This document shows, piece after piece, positions 21,723-33,643 of a stretch of DNA of 64,000 nt (its first letter is position 1; every line of letters begins with the position of its first letter). A model generated the notes under the pieces. The model did not search any database. It worked only from the letters and a program-made list of their open reading frames with translations, and was not told the origin of the DNA. Source of the DNA: Roridomyces roridus (lineage: Eukaryota; Basidiomycota; Agaricomycetes; Agaricales; Mycenaceae); NCBI GenBank assembly GCA_029378245.1, contig JARKIF010000174.1, positions 1 through 64,000 on the forward strand. The letters are read 5' to 3'. A program made the translations under genes and the position numbers.

Positions 21723-24700
21723 ATGGAAGACGTCCAGCCCCATATCAAAAACGAGATGCCGGATCCCGCTGACGGTCCGAGAGGGCTCGTCTCTCCGTCA
21801 CTCCGACCAGCGAGTCCAAGGTCCATCCTGAACCCCCCACACTCTCCTCCTCTGCGCGCCCTGCCGATGGCCACTTCTTCCCAGTCCAAGGCGGCCTCTC
21901 CGCCCAGAAATTCGCCAGAGCAGCGCCCACTCAATGTGACCGATGCGCTCAGCTACCTTGACGCAGTCAAGAACCAGTTCCAAGACCAGCCAGAGGTCTA
22001 CAACCGCTTCCTCGACATAATGAAGGATTTCAAAAGCCAAGTGTGCGTCTTTGCGCTTTCTTTTCACGTATCTACTCACAAAACAGTACAGAATTGACAC
22101 CCCTGGCGTTATACAGCGCGTCTCCCAGCTCTTTCACGGCAACCCCAGTCTTATCCAAGGATTCAATACTTTTTTACCTCTTGGTTACCGCATCGACGTC
22201 TCCCATTCCGATCACACGATCACCGTCACCACCCCCACTGGCACGTCCACCCAGAACACGGATTACAGCCATGGCCAGCACTCTCGCATCGCACGCGACA
22301 TCCCTGGATTTGGGCCTAATATCGCGCATCCCATGCCATTTGCAGGCATTCGCAACCCCGTTCCTGCTCTCCCTCCGATAGGCAGTGGCCCAGGCTCACG
22401 CTCCCTCACCCCGCTGTACCACGTTCCACACCCGCAACAAGTACCGCGCCAGGCTACATTCGAGCCACCGCCATTTGGTGGCGGAAATCCGAACCACCCG
22501 CAGACGCAAACGAACGCTGCCGCGTCCTTCCTCGGGAACCTAAACAACAACAGTCGCAACGCGCCGGAAAAGCAGCAGGCTCCGAGCGGCGAGTTCAACC
22601 ACGCGATCCAGTACTTGAACAAGATCAAGGCGCGCTACGTAGACGATCCCAATACGTACAAGCAGTTTTTGGATATTCTGCAGGCGTATCAGAAGGAGCA
22701 GAGGCAGATAAAGGATTCGCAGGTCTACGTCCAGGTTCAGCATCTGTTTAGAGACGCGCCGGATCTTTTGGGCGAATTTCAGGTGTTCCTGCCCGAGATG
22801 GCTGGTGGGTTCCCGCATCATCCATCGTCTGCACCTTGGCCGATGGACGATAAACCCGTCAAGAAATCCGCTCAACCCGTCAAGCGCAAGAAACGGGTAG
22901 AAAAAGATCCGACCCCGGTGCCTCCTGCAAAACCCGCACGCGTAAGTTTCTCAAAGGAATTATCGACTTGTGGATTAACGCTCGTTGTAGCCCGCAAAGA
23001 AGGCCAAGCACCATCACAAGCCCGAGGGCTCGCCTGCGTCCTTCTCAGGCTACCACTCGCCCCCGCCGTCTCAGATGGCGCTGCCTTCACTCAGCGGCGG
23101 TTCCTCTGCAGGCAAACTCCTGTTCTTTGACCGCGCGCAAAAGGCGCTCGAGAACCGGCAGGTGTTTGAAGAGTTTATGAAGCTGCTCTCTTTGTACTCC
23201 AAAGACGTGATCGACATGAAGACGTTGATTGATCAGACGAGGGATGCGTTCCTTGGGGATGGGGAGTTGATGGCTGAATTCAAGGAGCTGGTTGGCTGGG
23301 ATGGTGGTCCGGAAGCTGCCGTTGAGAGGGGTCCGCCAGGGAGTGTGAGGACAGGGCCGCCCGAGGCGCTTTCGGCACTGCCTGCGGATGACGGGGAGGG
23401 TCCTAGTTATCGGAGGATGCCAGAGAGTGTCAGTGCTTTGTTTTCGATTCTGCTCAATGATTGACTTTTTACAGGAAAGTCGACTGGCTTGTTCTGGGCG
23501 GGACGAGCTCTGCCGGTCGGTGCTCAACGACGAGTGGGTTTCTCATCCGACGTGGGCATCCGAGGACGCCGGGTTCATGTCGCACAAGAAGAACTCGTTC
23601 GAGGAGGCGCTGCATAAGAGCGAGGAGGAGAGGCACGAGTATCACGTGCAGATTGCGGCGCTCACTCGCACGATTGCGCACTTTGAGCCACTCGCTCTTC
23701 GGATTGATGACATGAACGCCGAGGAGCGGGCCAATTTACGGCTGAAACCCGATTTTGGTGGGTCGGCCAAGGGTTTATATCATCGAATGATCAAGAAGAT
23801 ATATGGGCGGGATGGCGGGGTGGAGATTATCCAGGCGTTGCAGGATTGCCCGACCGTGGCGGTACCCGTTGTGCTGGGGAGGCTCAAGCAAAAGGACGAA
23901 GAATGGCGAAGGGCGCAGCGCGAGTGGGGCCGGACGTGGCGCGAGGTGGACGCCAAGAACTTTTACAAGAGTCTTGACCACCAGGGGATCAGCTTCAAGG
24001 TGAACGACAAGAAGAATATCACGGCCAAGTTTTTCGTCGGGGACATTGAAACGCTCAAGAGTGCACAAGACCCGCATTGGGCAAAGACTCTGCCTGCACA
24101 GCTGGACTATAGCTTCCAGGACACGTCTGTCTTGCACGATTCGCTCAAGATGGTGTATTCGTTCTTGGATCATTCGCAGGGGCAGTACAGTGCTTTGGAG
24201 CGGAGGAGCGTCGAGTCGTTCTTGCGACGCTTCGTGCCTTTGTTGTGCATGTACCCCGCAGCCGAGTTCAATGCGGCTTGCGGCCCACTTGACGGATTGA
24301 TGCAGCAGCAGGAGGAGGAGCAACATGAACAACCCTCACGCAGCGGGGGACGTCGGTCTAACGGGAGCACGCATTCCATGTCGAACGGGGTTGGGGTAGC
24401 TCCGGGGGACTTGCGCAAGAAGCTGCTGAGGACGGCGCAAGAGAAGAATAACGAGTCAGCTAATGCGTCACGTGCCCAGTCACAGGTGCCAGCGGATACG
24501 GCGGATGTGTGGATCAAGGAGAGGACGGTGGTCGCCGAGGCTGTGAACGGCAGCGCACCGCACGCCCGACGTCCGTTTTTCGCCAATACGACCTTTTATA
24601 CGCTGTTGCGGCTCCTTCAGGTGAGTTATCGTTCTGCTTTCATTGACCTTGATTCTGATATCAAGCAGCTTCTGTACTCCCGGCTCGCCATGTGCAAAGT

Positions 24701-25720
24701 AATTGGGCAGAATCTCGCCAATGAAAAGCATACATCTTTGCTCGTCAATCCCGTTGCTTCCGCACTCGGGCTGGACGACCCGGCTGGGCCGCCAGTGGTA
24801 CTCGCGCAGACCATCCAACCGCTTGGTGTCAAGGAGGCGGAAAGCGATGGACCTCCGAATGTGGTTTACATGTACCTACTTGATGCGTGCGAGAAGGTGT
24901 TTGACAACGAGCTGGATCAGGCGACGTTTGAGGAGCACATGCGATGGTTCTTTGGCGAGAAGGTATTGTCCTTTTCAATTTATTGCTCAGAGGATTGACG
25001 ATATGGCAGGCGTACCATTTGTTCACTATCGACAAAGTCATTACGGCGCTGGTCAAGCAGGTGCTGACGATTGCTGGGGACAACAAATGTCAGGAGCTGT
25101 GGACGTTGCTGCAGAACGCCAACTCGACGGCTGGTGAGATTGGCATGAGCGAAGCGGATATCGTGAAATATCGACGAGAAGCGGAGCGGCATGTTGGTCA
25201 GGACGACCATCTGTATCGAATTGAATGGGTTTGTGGATTTCATTTCTCTCTTGCGGTTCTTCATATTGACATCTTTCATGCAGTCACGAGAGGAACGGGC
25301 TTTGCGGTTGTCCCTGATTGCGGCAGATGACCCGAGCGTGGATGGCGGTGATCGCTGGCGGGAGTACGTCACGACGTACGCAATGCGGCTACCGACCGAG
25401 TGGAATCCTCCTGGGCCGGTGGATGAAGATGGAGAACGGATACCGAGTGTGCCCTTCCTCCGAAGGTGGGCTTTCTTCTGTCTCTCTCTCTTTGTCTGCC
25501 CAATGCTGAAATTCATTCTAGGACAAGACGAGCAGGGGAGGTACGTGCGGCGGTGGTGGAAGATACGATGTCCGTGCGCATTGTGGCCCCGGCCTATAAG
25601 ATTGTATATGAGGCGGGGGCGGAGGATTTCGTATGGTGTGGGATGCGAGCGCCGTATGAGGCTCGTGTTCGTGCGGCTGCGGAACGGAGGAGGACGAGGT
25701 TGGCGGAGATGTTTTCATGA
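21723..25720 (+). CDS. SIN3: SIN3 transcriptional corepressor
   Basis: Eight exons (21723-22040, 22087-22941, 22991-23428, 23475-24620, 24669-24962, 25010-25228, 25284-25465, 25522-25720) join without a phase error to give 1216 aa. PAH1 lies at about 71-150 ([13 protein letters not shown]), PAH2 at 273-342 ([19 protein letters not shown]), PAH3 at 431-494. The HDAC-interaction region follows from about 540 ([20 protein letters not shown]), then the conserved C-terminal region with [10 protein letters not shown] and [12 protein letters not shown]3 is the nuclear scaffold that brings Rpd3-type histone deacetylases to DNA-bound repressors. All expected domains are present. Three shorter PAH-only relatives lie upstream at 5.2, 14.9 and 16.2 kb. 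Confidence 0.95.
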
Positions 25721-25885
25721 TATTTTCGTTGTAGATGTATAATTTTTATTCGTGTACTCGACGAATCTTTGCGGATTTCCTTGTCCTCGGGAGTCGACCT
25801 GCACCATCTCCAAAATACAGTCTCGTCATTCAAATTGGGACGAAAAGTCACTAGTCAAGGGATCTGTACAACCCTTGGAAGTCGG

Positions 25886-26959
25886 CTACACAAAACTCGA
25901 CAAGTAACCCTCCTCTGCTCTGAATCTCTGAAACACATCCTGAAGAGGTCTGAAACTCGATGTCACCATTTCCTTCCTCAACTGGTCCCAGTCCCGCCTG
26001 CCCCAAATCAGACTCGCTCGATAGCCCATTACAGTTTTGTCGAGAGGAGCCAGTGCATAGAAGGCGATCCCAAAATCTGATTCCGATCCAAGCGGCGCAT
26101 CTCGCCTGCTCTCTTCGATCCTGATTAAAACGTCCTCCAATTTTGCGTAAGCCGAAAGGAGTTCGTCAAGTTCGTCTGTGGACTTTTGTGTTGCCTCTGG
26201 CAGTTGCTCAAGTAGGTCGAGCTGAGCGGCATTAACCGACTTGTTCCAATTGGGGAACAACGCCCATGAAGTGGAGGTGCAGCCTGAGTAAGAGTTGGCT
26301 GCGGTGCGCACAGTGTCAATGATATCCTTCCATTAGGTCTTGATTTCCTCCGCCTGTCCACTCATCTGTCGTAGGCACCGACTGAAAGCCGCAAGGGCCT
26401 CGTCAATCCGCCAAAGGGGTACAGACTCTGGACCTTCCCGACACATCTTTCGGCGAAGCAACAGATACTCAGCGCAGGCTGCGTGGGACTTGCTCGCAGC
26501 CTCCAGGAAATCTATATGCCGGCTCGAAATGGCGGAGATTTTTGCGGGTCGAGGGAATACTTCGATGTCGGCGCGTTGAACGATACCGAATGATTCTAGG
26601 TCGGCCCGAACGACACGATCAGAGAGGTCGCTCAAGTGAAGATATGGGTTGCGGCCCAGTTTATCCACTTGGGCCAATTCGAGGAGTAGTGCATTGACAA
26701 TGGGCGCAACTCGGATGTCCTGAACAAAAGTATAAGGCGACTCGGAGGGTGACGAAGAAAAGGCTGCCACAGACGCAAATGCCCTGCTGTGGCCCGGGGT
26801 AGGACGAGTCAATGAACCAGAGTATCTTGGAACCAAGCAAAGCGTCCTCTGGGCTTCGATGAGACATGAGATGTTGTGGTCAGGGGTGAAAAGTTGAGTG
26901 GCTGACTCCGACAGGGTTGAGGGACCCGTTTCATGCTCGATCTGGCAGCTTTTAAGCAA
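25886..26959 (-). pseudogene. unknown helical protein gene interrupted by one in-frame stop
   Basis: One continuous minus-strand frame of about 358 codons is broken only by TAA at 26333-26335 (E-E-I-K-T, stop, W-K-D-I-I-D-T-V). Both halves look like the same alpha-helical protein with leucine-rich amphipathic stretches (A-P-I-V-N-A-L-L-L-E-L-A; A-Y-A-K-L-E-D-V-L-I-R-I). A CAA-to-TAA change would explain the stop. I do not recognise the family and see no membrane span or signal. It converges with SIN3, 166 bp from its stop. Either a recent pseudogene or an allele with a nonsense mutation; a small in-frame intron containing the TAA is less likely because no good splice sites flank it. Confidence 0.5.
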
Positions 26960-27324
26960 TCCAATTTTGTAGAATTTTGGTAACTATTACATTCGGGCAG
27001 AAACAAAGAACTTGGAAGACGTGGCGGCGAGACTGAGTCATGCGAGCGGTGAAGAGGAACGTCGTTCACCCGACCAGATACGGGGGAAGGTAGAAAGGGA
27101 TGATATGGGTACTATTGGTATCCGAGCAAATATCCCAGTGACATTCGAGCTATGTGCAGGGAAAGCCCCTCAGGTGCGTTTGCGAAACAAGCCCCGTACG
27201 ATGCGCCAGAAAGATAGTTTCTTCGGTTTCTTGGTGAGGGGAGACTGGGTGTCCTCTGTCGGAGAGCAATGAGATTCCTCCCTTGGTGGGAGAGCAGGGA
27301 TCTCCTTGGGGCTAGGAGGGTCCT

Positions 27325-28231
27325 CTAGGATCGAAGGAGGGTCGAACGAGGAGGGAGGAGGGTCCTCTTTCGAGGAGGTGGGAGCGTCCGCATTTGGCCG
27401 AGCAACGGGAATATCGCTTCATCCACCCCGAATTCCGCCGTGCACTCGATGCACTCCAAACTTGGACAACAACTAGTCAAAAACGCCACAAAATCGGCGT
27501 TCGCGTCGCGCACAACGAGTCTCTTGACGGCAGTAAAGTCGGGCAAGTCCGAGTCGGGTAGATCAGACACACAGCGCGGCGGGAAGAACGTGCCTCGCGG
27601 TGCACCAGCGAGCAGCGGCGGCGGAGGGGAGGTGTAAGCGAATGTGACGTGCAGATCGGTGAGGCAGTCCGGGTACCATTCACCAAACCAACTGGTCTGA
27701 ACATCATACTCCATGCCCCAATACCAATACGTGGGGACGCAGTCCACGAGGACAAAATGGAGGGATGTTATATTGGGAAACCAGTCGACGATAACGTTCC
27801 TGATTTTCCCGGGAGGAATGCCAAAGTAGGGTTCCCTTCCTGTCCCCCAGGAAGCGACATTGACAACATTGGCCCGGCTGGGGTCTGCTGCGTATTGTGC
27901 CAGCTCGGCGCATTGGCTGTCGTACTCTCCCCCGCGTCGTTGGTAAATCGAAACGGTGAGGGAGCGACAATTTTGAGCCAGGTATGAGATCTGTGATGCC
28001 TGCGAGTCTGAATAGAAGGCCAGGACTCGGATGGCAGTTCTCCAAGATGTGAAATATGAGGGATTGAGAGGTGGCCCAGACGTCGCGCAGGAAAATGGGG
28101 ACGACGATGCTGAGCCATTCGCGACTGACGAGCATCCAGCAAGTCATCGAGTACGCATGTCGGTGGCTGCTGGTCGAGAGGCATTGCCAGCCGTAGCCCA
28201 CGATGAGCTCGACCAGCTCAGGAGGGAGCAT
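27325..28231 (-). CDS. F-box / LRR-type protein, one frame change
   Basis: ATG at 28231 starts M-L-P-P-E-L-V-E-L-I-V-G-Y-G-W and C-W-M-L-V-S-R-E-W-L-S-I-V-V-P-I-F-L-R-D-V-W, the usual opening of basidiomycete F-box proteins. Near 28010-28050 the good frame changes; it resumes with Y-L-A-Q-N-C-R-S-L-T-V-S-I and continues to the stop at 27325 through I-T-S-L-H-F-V-L-V-D-C-V and F-T-A-V-K-R-L-V-V-R-D. One missing or extra base reconciles the two parts. Such proteins are presumed SCF substrate receptors. Confidence 0.6.
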
Positions 28232-28690
28232 TGGTCTGTGCGCTGAAGGTGATTCGAGGCGACGAGACGGTGTGGAGGGGAACGTTGACGAGGCAGATCG
28301 CGACGCGCGTTGTTTACCCGGCTACGCCGCGCGCGTTCACGTCGATTTGAAGCCATCTCTGGCCACAGTCGTCAAGCTGGCACCCCCGCAACAGAGTTGT
28401 CGACGCCTGGAGCAAGCCCAAATGAAATGAGGCCGTTGGATGGTGATGGAGTGAAGGAAGGCTTGACTTGCAATCAAGTTGCTGGAATCTCAAAGTGCGG
28501 ACGATCCCATTGAATAGAGAGAGAAAAAGAGATAAATTGAGGAGAGTACAGGTCATATTATAGTAGTACAGAAGGAAAATGAGATAGGCCTCGATATAAT
28601 TCTAGATGAGAGGCGAGAGATAATAGTATAGTAGTAGTAGAATCGAGGAGAGATGAAAGAGATCTATGGAGGGAGAGAGAGAAATCTAGG

Positions 28691-28802
28691 GTCCGAGTCT
28701 AAGCAAGTTCGAGTCTAAGCAAGTTCGAGTCTAAGCAAGTTCGAGTCTAAGCAAGTTCGAGTCTAAGCAAGTTCGAGTCTAAGCAAGTTCGAGTCTAAGC
28801 AA
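28691..28802. repeat. 16-bp tandem repeat, seven units
   Basis: The unit GTTCGAGTCTAAGCAA is repeated with perfect 16-bp spacing six times (28707-28802), preceded by one variant unit starting GTCCGAG at 28691. No spacers separate the units, so it is a minisatellite and not a CRISPR-like array. It lies in the intergenic region downstream of the membrane-protein gene at 29003-29999. Confidence 0.9.
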
Positions 28803-29002
28803 AATAGTCAACCCTAAGGAATCGTAAGTAAAGAGCAAGAGCGAGAAAAGGAAAAGACACACCGCGAGATCCCGTAGCCCATAACCAACTCGAAAACGAC
28901 CCGGCAATACCCCCTCGATCGCGACGCGTCCGTCCTCGAGGTCCATAACTTGCTGAATCGTTGTTCTTGCTGGCCAGGGTGCAGGGAGTCCAATCGCAGG
29001 CG

Positions 29003-29999
29003 CTACGCGTGTTTCATGTACCAACAATCGGAGTGTCGTTTCCGTCGTTGGCGAGATCGGGGAGGTTTGGGCGGAGGAGGGTCGACTGATGGTGGTAGAG
29101 ACGGAGGTGATGCGCGGCGAAGAAAGGCAATCATATCGAGCTGAGGAATGTGGTCAGAAGATGGAAGAGATGGAAGGTATGTTGCGCACCAAGAGTAGAA
29201 TCCAAACTAAATCCCAAGCGCAACGCGTCGTCGTTGGACGGAAATCTACTTGCGAGGCGAGGGATACGACAAGAGAATGCAGCTAAAAGGAAGAGTCAGA
29301 CGCGTTGAAAGAGGAAGAGAGAGGCGACGCACCTGGCCCATGGCCCACGAAGTCAATTCCGCCACAAAGACTCCCGAAACTCTGATCTGCAAGAGGCAAT
29401 GAGAACGAGAAGAAAACGCGCTGCAGGAAACGCACCTTTCTGACACGAACCAGCAAACAACCCAGCATCGCAAACAACATATCCAGCACGAAGCGGACTC
29501 CAAAGGAGGCGAGATGATGCTCGACGCTCTCGGCGACGTAAACATCACTCTGAGCTCCCATAACGTGGTCATACAACATCATCTTTGCTCCTTCCACCAG
29601 CAGCGACGACAGCAGACGGCTGGGGTCGCGAGTCGCCGTTTGAGCAATGGCGAGCCAGGCGGGAAACCACTTCTCGGCGAGGTCGATGTCGAAGTCGGAG
29701 AAGATATCGAAGGGCGACATGACGTGTGGGGTGGGGAGAGTGGTGGGTGGCGGGAGCTCGATGGGAAACTTGAGCAGGAGGAGTGGTTCTACGTCGAGTC
29801 AGCAAAGGCAGAGAAGAGATTCCGAGCAATGCTTACCCCAGGCGCAGACTGGAGCAGAGCTGTTGGTGGTGGCGGGCTTGAGGGAGTCGGTTGTAGGGAC
29901 GACAAGCCCAGGCGAGGAGGACGAAGGCAAGTCGACGCTGGCGAGCAGGGAGCTGCCGACGAAGACGAGGACGAGGCGACGAATGTGGCGAGAAAACAT
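29003..29999 (-). CDS. small membrane protein of unknown family
   Basis: Five exons (29837-29999, 29436-29788, 29333-29386, 29190-29282, 29003-29140) join in phase to give 266 aa. An N-terminal hydrophobic segment (R-R-L-V-L-V-F-V-G-S-S-L-L-A-S-V) could be a signal peptide or anchor. Further hydrophobic stretches occur at V-L-D-M-L-F-A-M-L-G-C-L-L-V and, in exon 4 to 5, L-V-W-I-L-L-L-L-D-M-I-A-F-L. The C-terminus is Pro-rich and then basic (R-S-R-Q-R-R-K-R-H). I know no family with this layout. All splice junctions use GT-AG with mostly GTGCG donors. Confidence 0.6.
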
Positions 30000-32413
30000 T
30001 GTTGTGGTACTTGGTAAAGTGAAGAACAAACAATGGACGCCCGCATTTTATACTCGCAAGCCCTGGTCCCGTGCCAATGGCGGTGTTTGATTATTTTGCG
30101 GCTGTGCTGAGTTATTCGTCACGGGGTCGTGAAATCCTATAAAAGGCAGTCGGGATCCCCAATTTGGGTTTTCTTCTTCCTTTCCTTTAGCCATCATGTA
30201 GTGTCTCAATAGTATGCGCATTTGAGGAACTCGCCCAGTGTCAAATGATAGAAGCAGCCATCCCCGTCACGACATATTGAAGGTTTCGCCGCCGAGGGCA
30301 TTTAAGTGCGTCGTCCACAATGCTCAAACTGGTGCTTTCCACTGACGGCAGCAAGTAAGCCTTGCAGTTGCACGCAGGCCAATTTTGTCCTCAAAACGCG
30401 ACAGAACAGGGAAGGACCAAGGACTTCAAGTACGTTCGCTTCCAAACTATAGAGAGGACATGAATCCAAGGCACCAGTATCATTCTCTTCGACGACGACG
30501 ACGACCCGTCCAGACCCATCTCCTTCGCTCGCAAGACGACAAGCACGCTCGGGAATCGACAGGCTCGGCAGACGTGGCTCGGTGACGGAAACGGCAGGCT
30601 CTGAGGTTTCTCGATGTCGTGTGGTCGGGTGGAGTCGTGAGGGTTGGACGCGTTCTGTAAGTCTTCTAAGGCCTCTGCCATAGTATCCAATCTCGACGCC
30701 CAATCCCCACAGCCTGCTCCGAGTCTGCTCTCTTCATCGCATCCATTCCACCATTCCATTGCCCAGACCCATCTCCATCGCTTGGCGACAAACGTAGCTT
30801 GGCGCAGCGCGCAGGATTCGTCCGGGACTCGACAGAGGTGGCTGAAGTTCTCGGGTGGAGTGAAGGGGCTGGACGGGTCTTGTGCATTGCTGGTAAGTCT
30901 TCCTAACTTCTGGAGTTATCTGGCGACGGGCGTAACCGCAACGACTATCGTCCCAGCCCACTGCTGCTCACTGCTCCTTTCATCCCCTTTTCCAACCCTT
31001 TTCCATTCCTCAGCTGGCGGTCGTGTCTTGAACTGGCAGTGCGAAAGAAGGAGGCCATTCGCGTGCGCGTCTTCTCACTTCAAAGATGATTCCGTGGGCG
31101 CTCTAGCAATTGGGTGTGGAGGAGGGCGAGTCATGGTAAGTAGAAAGAAGAACACACTCGTTGGCCGACGGCCGTTGTTGATGCCTTTGGCCGCGGACGG
31201 CCCGACCTGTCCGAGGCGCTAAATCTAATCTACTCGTCTTTTCGCCGTTCTAATCTAATCAATTCTCTTTCTCTCTGGGTCATCACCAGTAAGATCTTAT
31301 GTCGACGTGCAAAGCCTTTCCGCTCCATTCCGAGACAAGCTGTTTCCAGTTCATCCGTTTCTACTGCCTCCTCCCATTCAATAAACCATCCACAAAACTG
31401 AGAACGCGGCCAACGTATCGCAGCTAACGCACGTATAGCTCGACTAGAACCCGAATCAGTACCAGCCTCGTGAAATATTCAAACAAACTCACGATCGCAG
31501 TCTTCGTCGGGTCAAGTCTCCGATACCCAAATCATCATGTCACTGCGAGCGCTTGGCATGACACTTGGCCCACCCCGTCCATCCTTTTCTTCCACAGATT
31601 AGGCGAGCGCTGCCCGAACACCTTCTTCAGCGCGGAAAGTGCACGAAATTCGAGATCCTTTGAATATTGGTCGTCGACAGGCACTTCCCTCCATCTCGCT
31701 TCCGAGGACAACAGAGGCGAGTTTGCTGTGGCCTACTGCTGGTAAGTAGTAGACACCCTGTAGCTGGGCGCTCTCTTTCGTCCTGAAAAGGCGATATCCG
31801 GAGAATCTATAAAGATTTGTCGGGCTCCACGTCAACGTGTACGGGCAATTTAGAAGTCCGACAGTCCAGATGTATCCTGGCACGGTGCACCAGGACAGGA
31901 GGGGCTGCTTGTCGTCTTCCGTGCTGGGAAGATACGCGGAGACGAGAATAGTGCCCGTCTTCTACTTGCAGTGAGGGAGTGGCTTTGTGTCTGGCCTCCA
32001 AGAGAACGCGAAATGGACGTAGAGGCTGCATGGGAAGAGACGAAATCTGGGGTGCTACGAACAAAGTCAGAAGCGAGCATGAAGATATGGACACAATTTG
32101 CGTACAATGTACTTCTTGGCAGCAACGTCTGCGACCAAGACAGCGCCCTCGCTCCAGCGAGCAGACCACCAGGCTCGTCGAGGGGTGGGTGATGGGCGGC
32201 GACCCGTATAATAGAAATGGGGAGAATCTCGCAAAGTGAAAGATCTTCACCTGGACGGCGTTCCGGGATGGTTCTGCATCGTTTCAGCAAGGCCCAGCGC
32301 CCTACGAGAGCTGCCCAGAGCCCATGAACCTCGAAAACGCTCATGGAATGTTCAACGGTATGTCGGGATACCAGTATGAGACGCGTGTATCATGACATCT
32401 ATTGCACCATAAG
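30000..32413. other. no resolvable gene; contains a diverged local duplication
   Basis: Several fragments with coding-like flavour occur (for example S-H-F-K-D-D-S-V-G-A-L-A-I-G-C-G-G-G near 31070-31130 on plus), but frames change repeatedly and I could not assemble a gene. Segments 30507-30672 and 30766-30906 are diverged copies of one another. This may be the debris of a gene. Confidence 0.35.
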
Positions 32414-33643
32414 TTAATTAAGAAAAGGTCTCCCATCCGGGAACTCTAGAGCACAACCCCGCTCGTTCAGCCGATGGCTCAACACCGCAAAACGCGCGTC
32501 ACCAAGGATCGACTGCCGGGGTCCAAAGACGCGAACCCGTTGCAGCCCGGGGAACATGGGACCCGTGAACGCGTCGAAATGCCTCTCCAACTGCTCCCAC
32601 GACGCAGTATCGCCGCCTAAAAAGGGGTTGTCCAACAAGTGGATGCCTATGGATGTGACCGAGGGAAAGACTTCCTCCTGGTCCATCTCGGGCGGCATCG
32701 TGATGAAGACGTAGAAATTGACACAGACGAGATTTGGGCAGCCGCGGAGGCACGGCGAGAGCGTCTGGTGGAGCAAGAAGCGAAGGTGTCGCCCGAATTC
32801 GACGATACGGAGTTGTGGCCCCAGCGTTTCCCATACCATCGACATCTCCATCCCGGGCATTCCGGGCACGGGCGAATCGACGACTAGATTGTCTAGTTCG
32901 GGCAGCGTCCAGCGGTAGAGGACGTCGCGAAGTAGGAGGGCGTTGGCAATGTTAAGCCGCAGTGTGCGGAGTCGTGGGAGATGGATGGAAGATTTGACGA
33001 GCCCGAAAAACGTTCCCGAGACGCCGCCGCCGATGAATAAATACTCTAGATTCGGCGCAGCTGCTAAGACTGCTGTGAGCGAGTTGATACCGCCCGAACG
33101 CGATGCTTCGATGTGGTTCCAAAAGTCCAGCCGCTTGAGCGACGGCAGGGGCGGACAGGTTGCGTCGAATTCGAATTTCAGGTGCCGCAGTGGAGTCGCC
33201 TGGTATGGTGGTCGCACGAGCACCTTCACAACCTTCAATATCCTTCTTATTCTTGAACTGGAACAACGCACCTCTAACTTATGGCAGTTCCCAAGAATTC
33301 CCGTCGACAGCATGGGCTTGGATGTAGCCGTCACCGTAGTCGAGTACGGGACGACCGCACGCCGTACCCATTCCCCATGGATACGAGTAGCTTCGTGCAT
33401 TAATTGTGACAATTCTTCCGAGAGCTTGATGTTTCGGAACTGAAGCTGTATCGCCCATGCTCGCCAGTTGCGGCAGACCAACACCACGGCATGATAAGAG
33501 CTGCCACTAGTGTTCCCTGCCTCGGAAGACACCCCGGGAATCGGTTGGAAAGGCTCGTGTGAGACGAAATACGAGCGGATGTCGAGGTGACTGAAGATTT
33601 CGAGCCAGAGCTCGGTCGGGAGGTCGTCATGGTGAAAGCACAT
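32414..33643 (-). CDS. F-box protein, single exon
   Basis: Uninterrupted minus-strand frame; the ATG at 33643 (M-C-F-H-H-D-D-L-P-T-E-L-W-L-E-I-F-S-H-L-D) is preferred over the upstream 33709 because the F-box helix starts right after it; product 409 aa. L-P-T-E-L-W-L-E-I-F is the F-box signature and V-V-L-V-C-R-N-W-R-A-W-A-I follows as its third helix. The body has leucine-rich segments typical of agaricomycete F-box receptors (L-R-T-L-R-L-N-I-A, L-P-E-L-D-N-L-V-V-D). Presumed substrate receptor of an SCF ubiquitin ligase; substrate unknown. Confidence 0.85.
   Translation of the reverse strand: MCFHHDDLPTELWLEIFSHLDIRSYFVSHEPFQPIPGVSSEAGNTSGSSYHAVVLVCRNWRAWAIQLQFRNIKLSEELSQLMHEATRIHGEWVRRAVVPYSTTVTATSKPMLSTGILGNCHKLEVRCSSSRIRRILKVVKVLVRPPYQATPLRHLKFEFDATCPPLPSLKRLDFWNHIEASRSGGINSLTAVLAAAPNLEYLFIGGGVSGTFFGLVKSSIHLPRLRTLRLNIANALLLRDVLYRWTLPELDNLVVDSPVPGMPGMEMSMVWETLGPQLRIVEFGRHLRFLLHQTLSPCLRGCPNLVCVNFYVFITMPPEMDQEEVFPSVTSIGIHLLDNPFLGGDTASWEQLERHFDAFTGPMFPGLQRVRVFGPRQSILGDARFAVLSHRLNERGCALEFPDGRPFLN

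Noticed and set aside
28691..28802. Possible CRISPR-like array
   Set aside because: Units are contiguous without spacers and the genome is eukaryotic; it is a minisatellite.
28779..29027. Membrane-like ORF running into the minisatellite, first taken as the 3' exon of the 29003-29999 gene
   Set aside because: The five-exon model ends in frame at 29003, and this ORF overlaps its last exon in another frame.
31807..32344. Minus-strand ORF of 147-164 codons as a gene
   Set aside because: No domain, composition unlike neighbouring genes and overlapping alternative frames of equal length.
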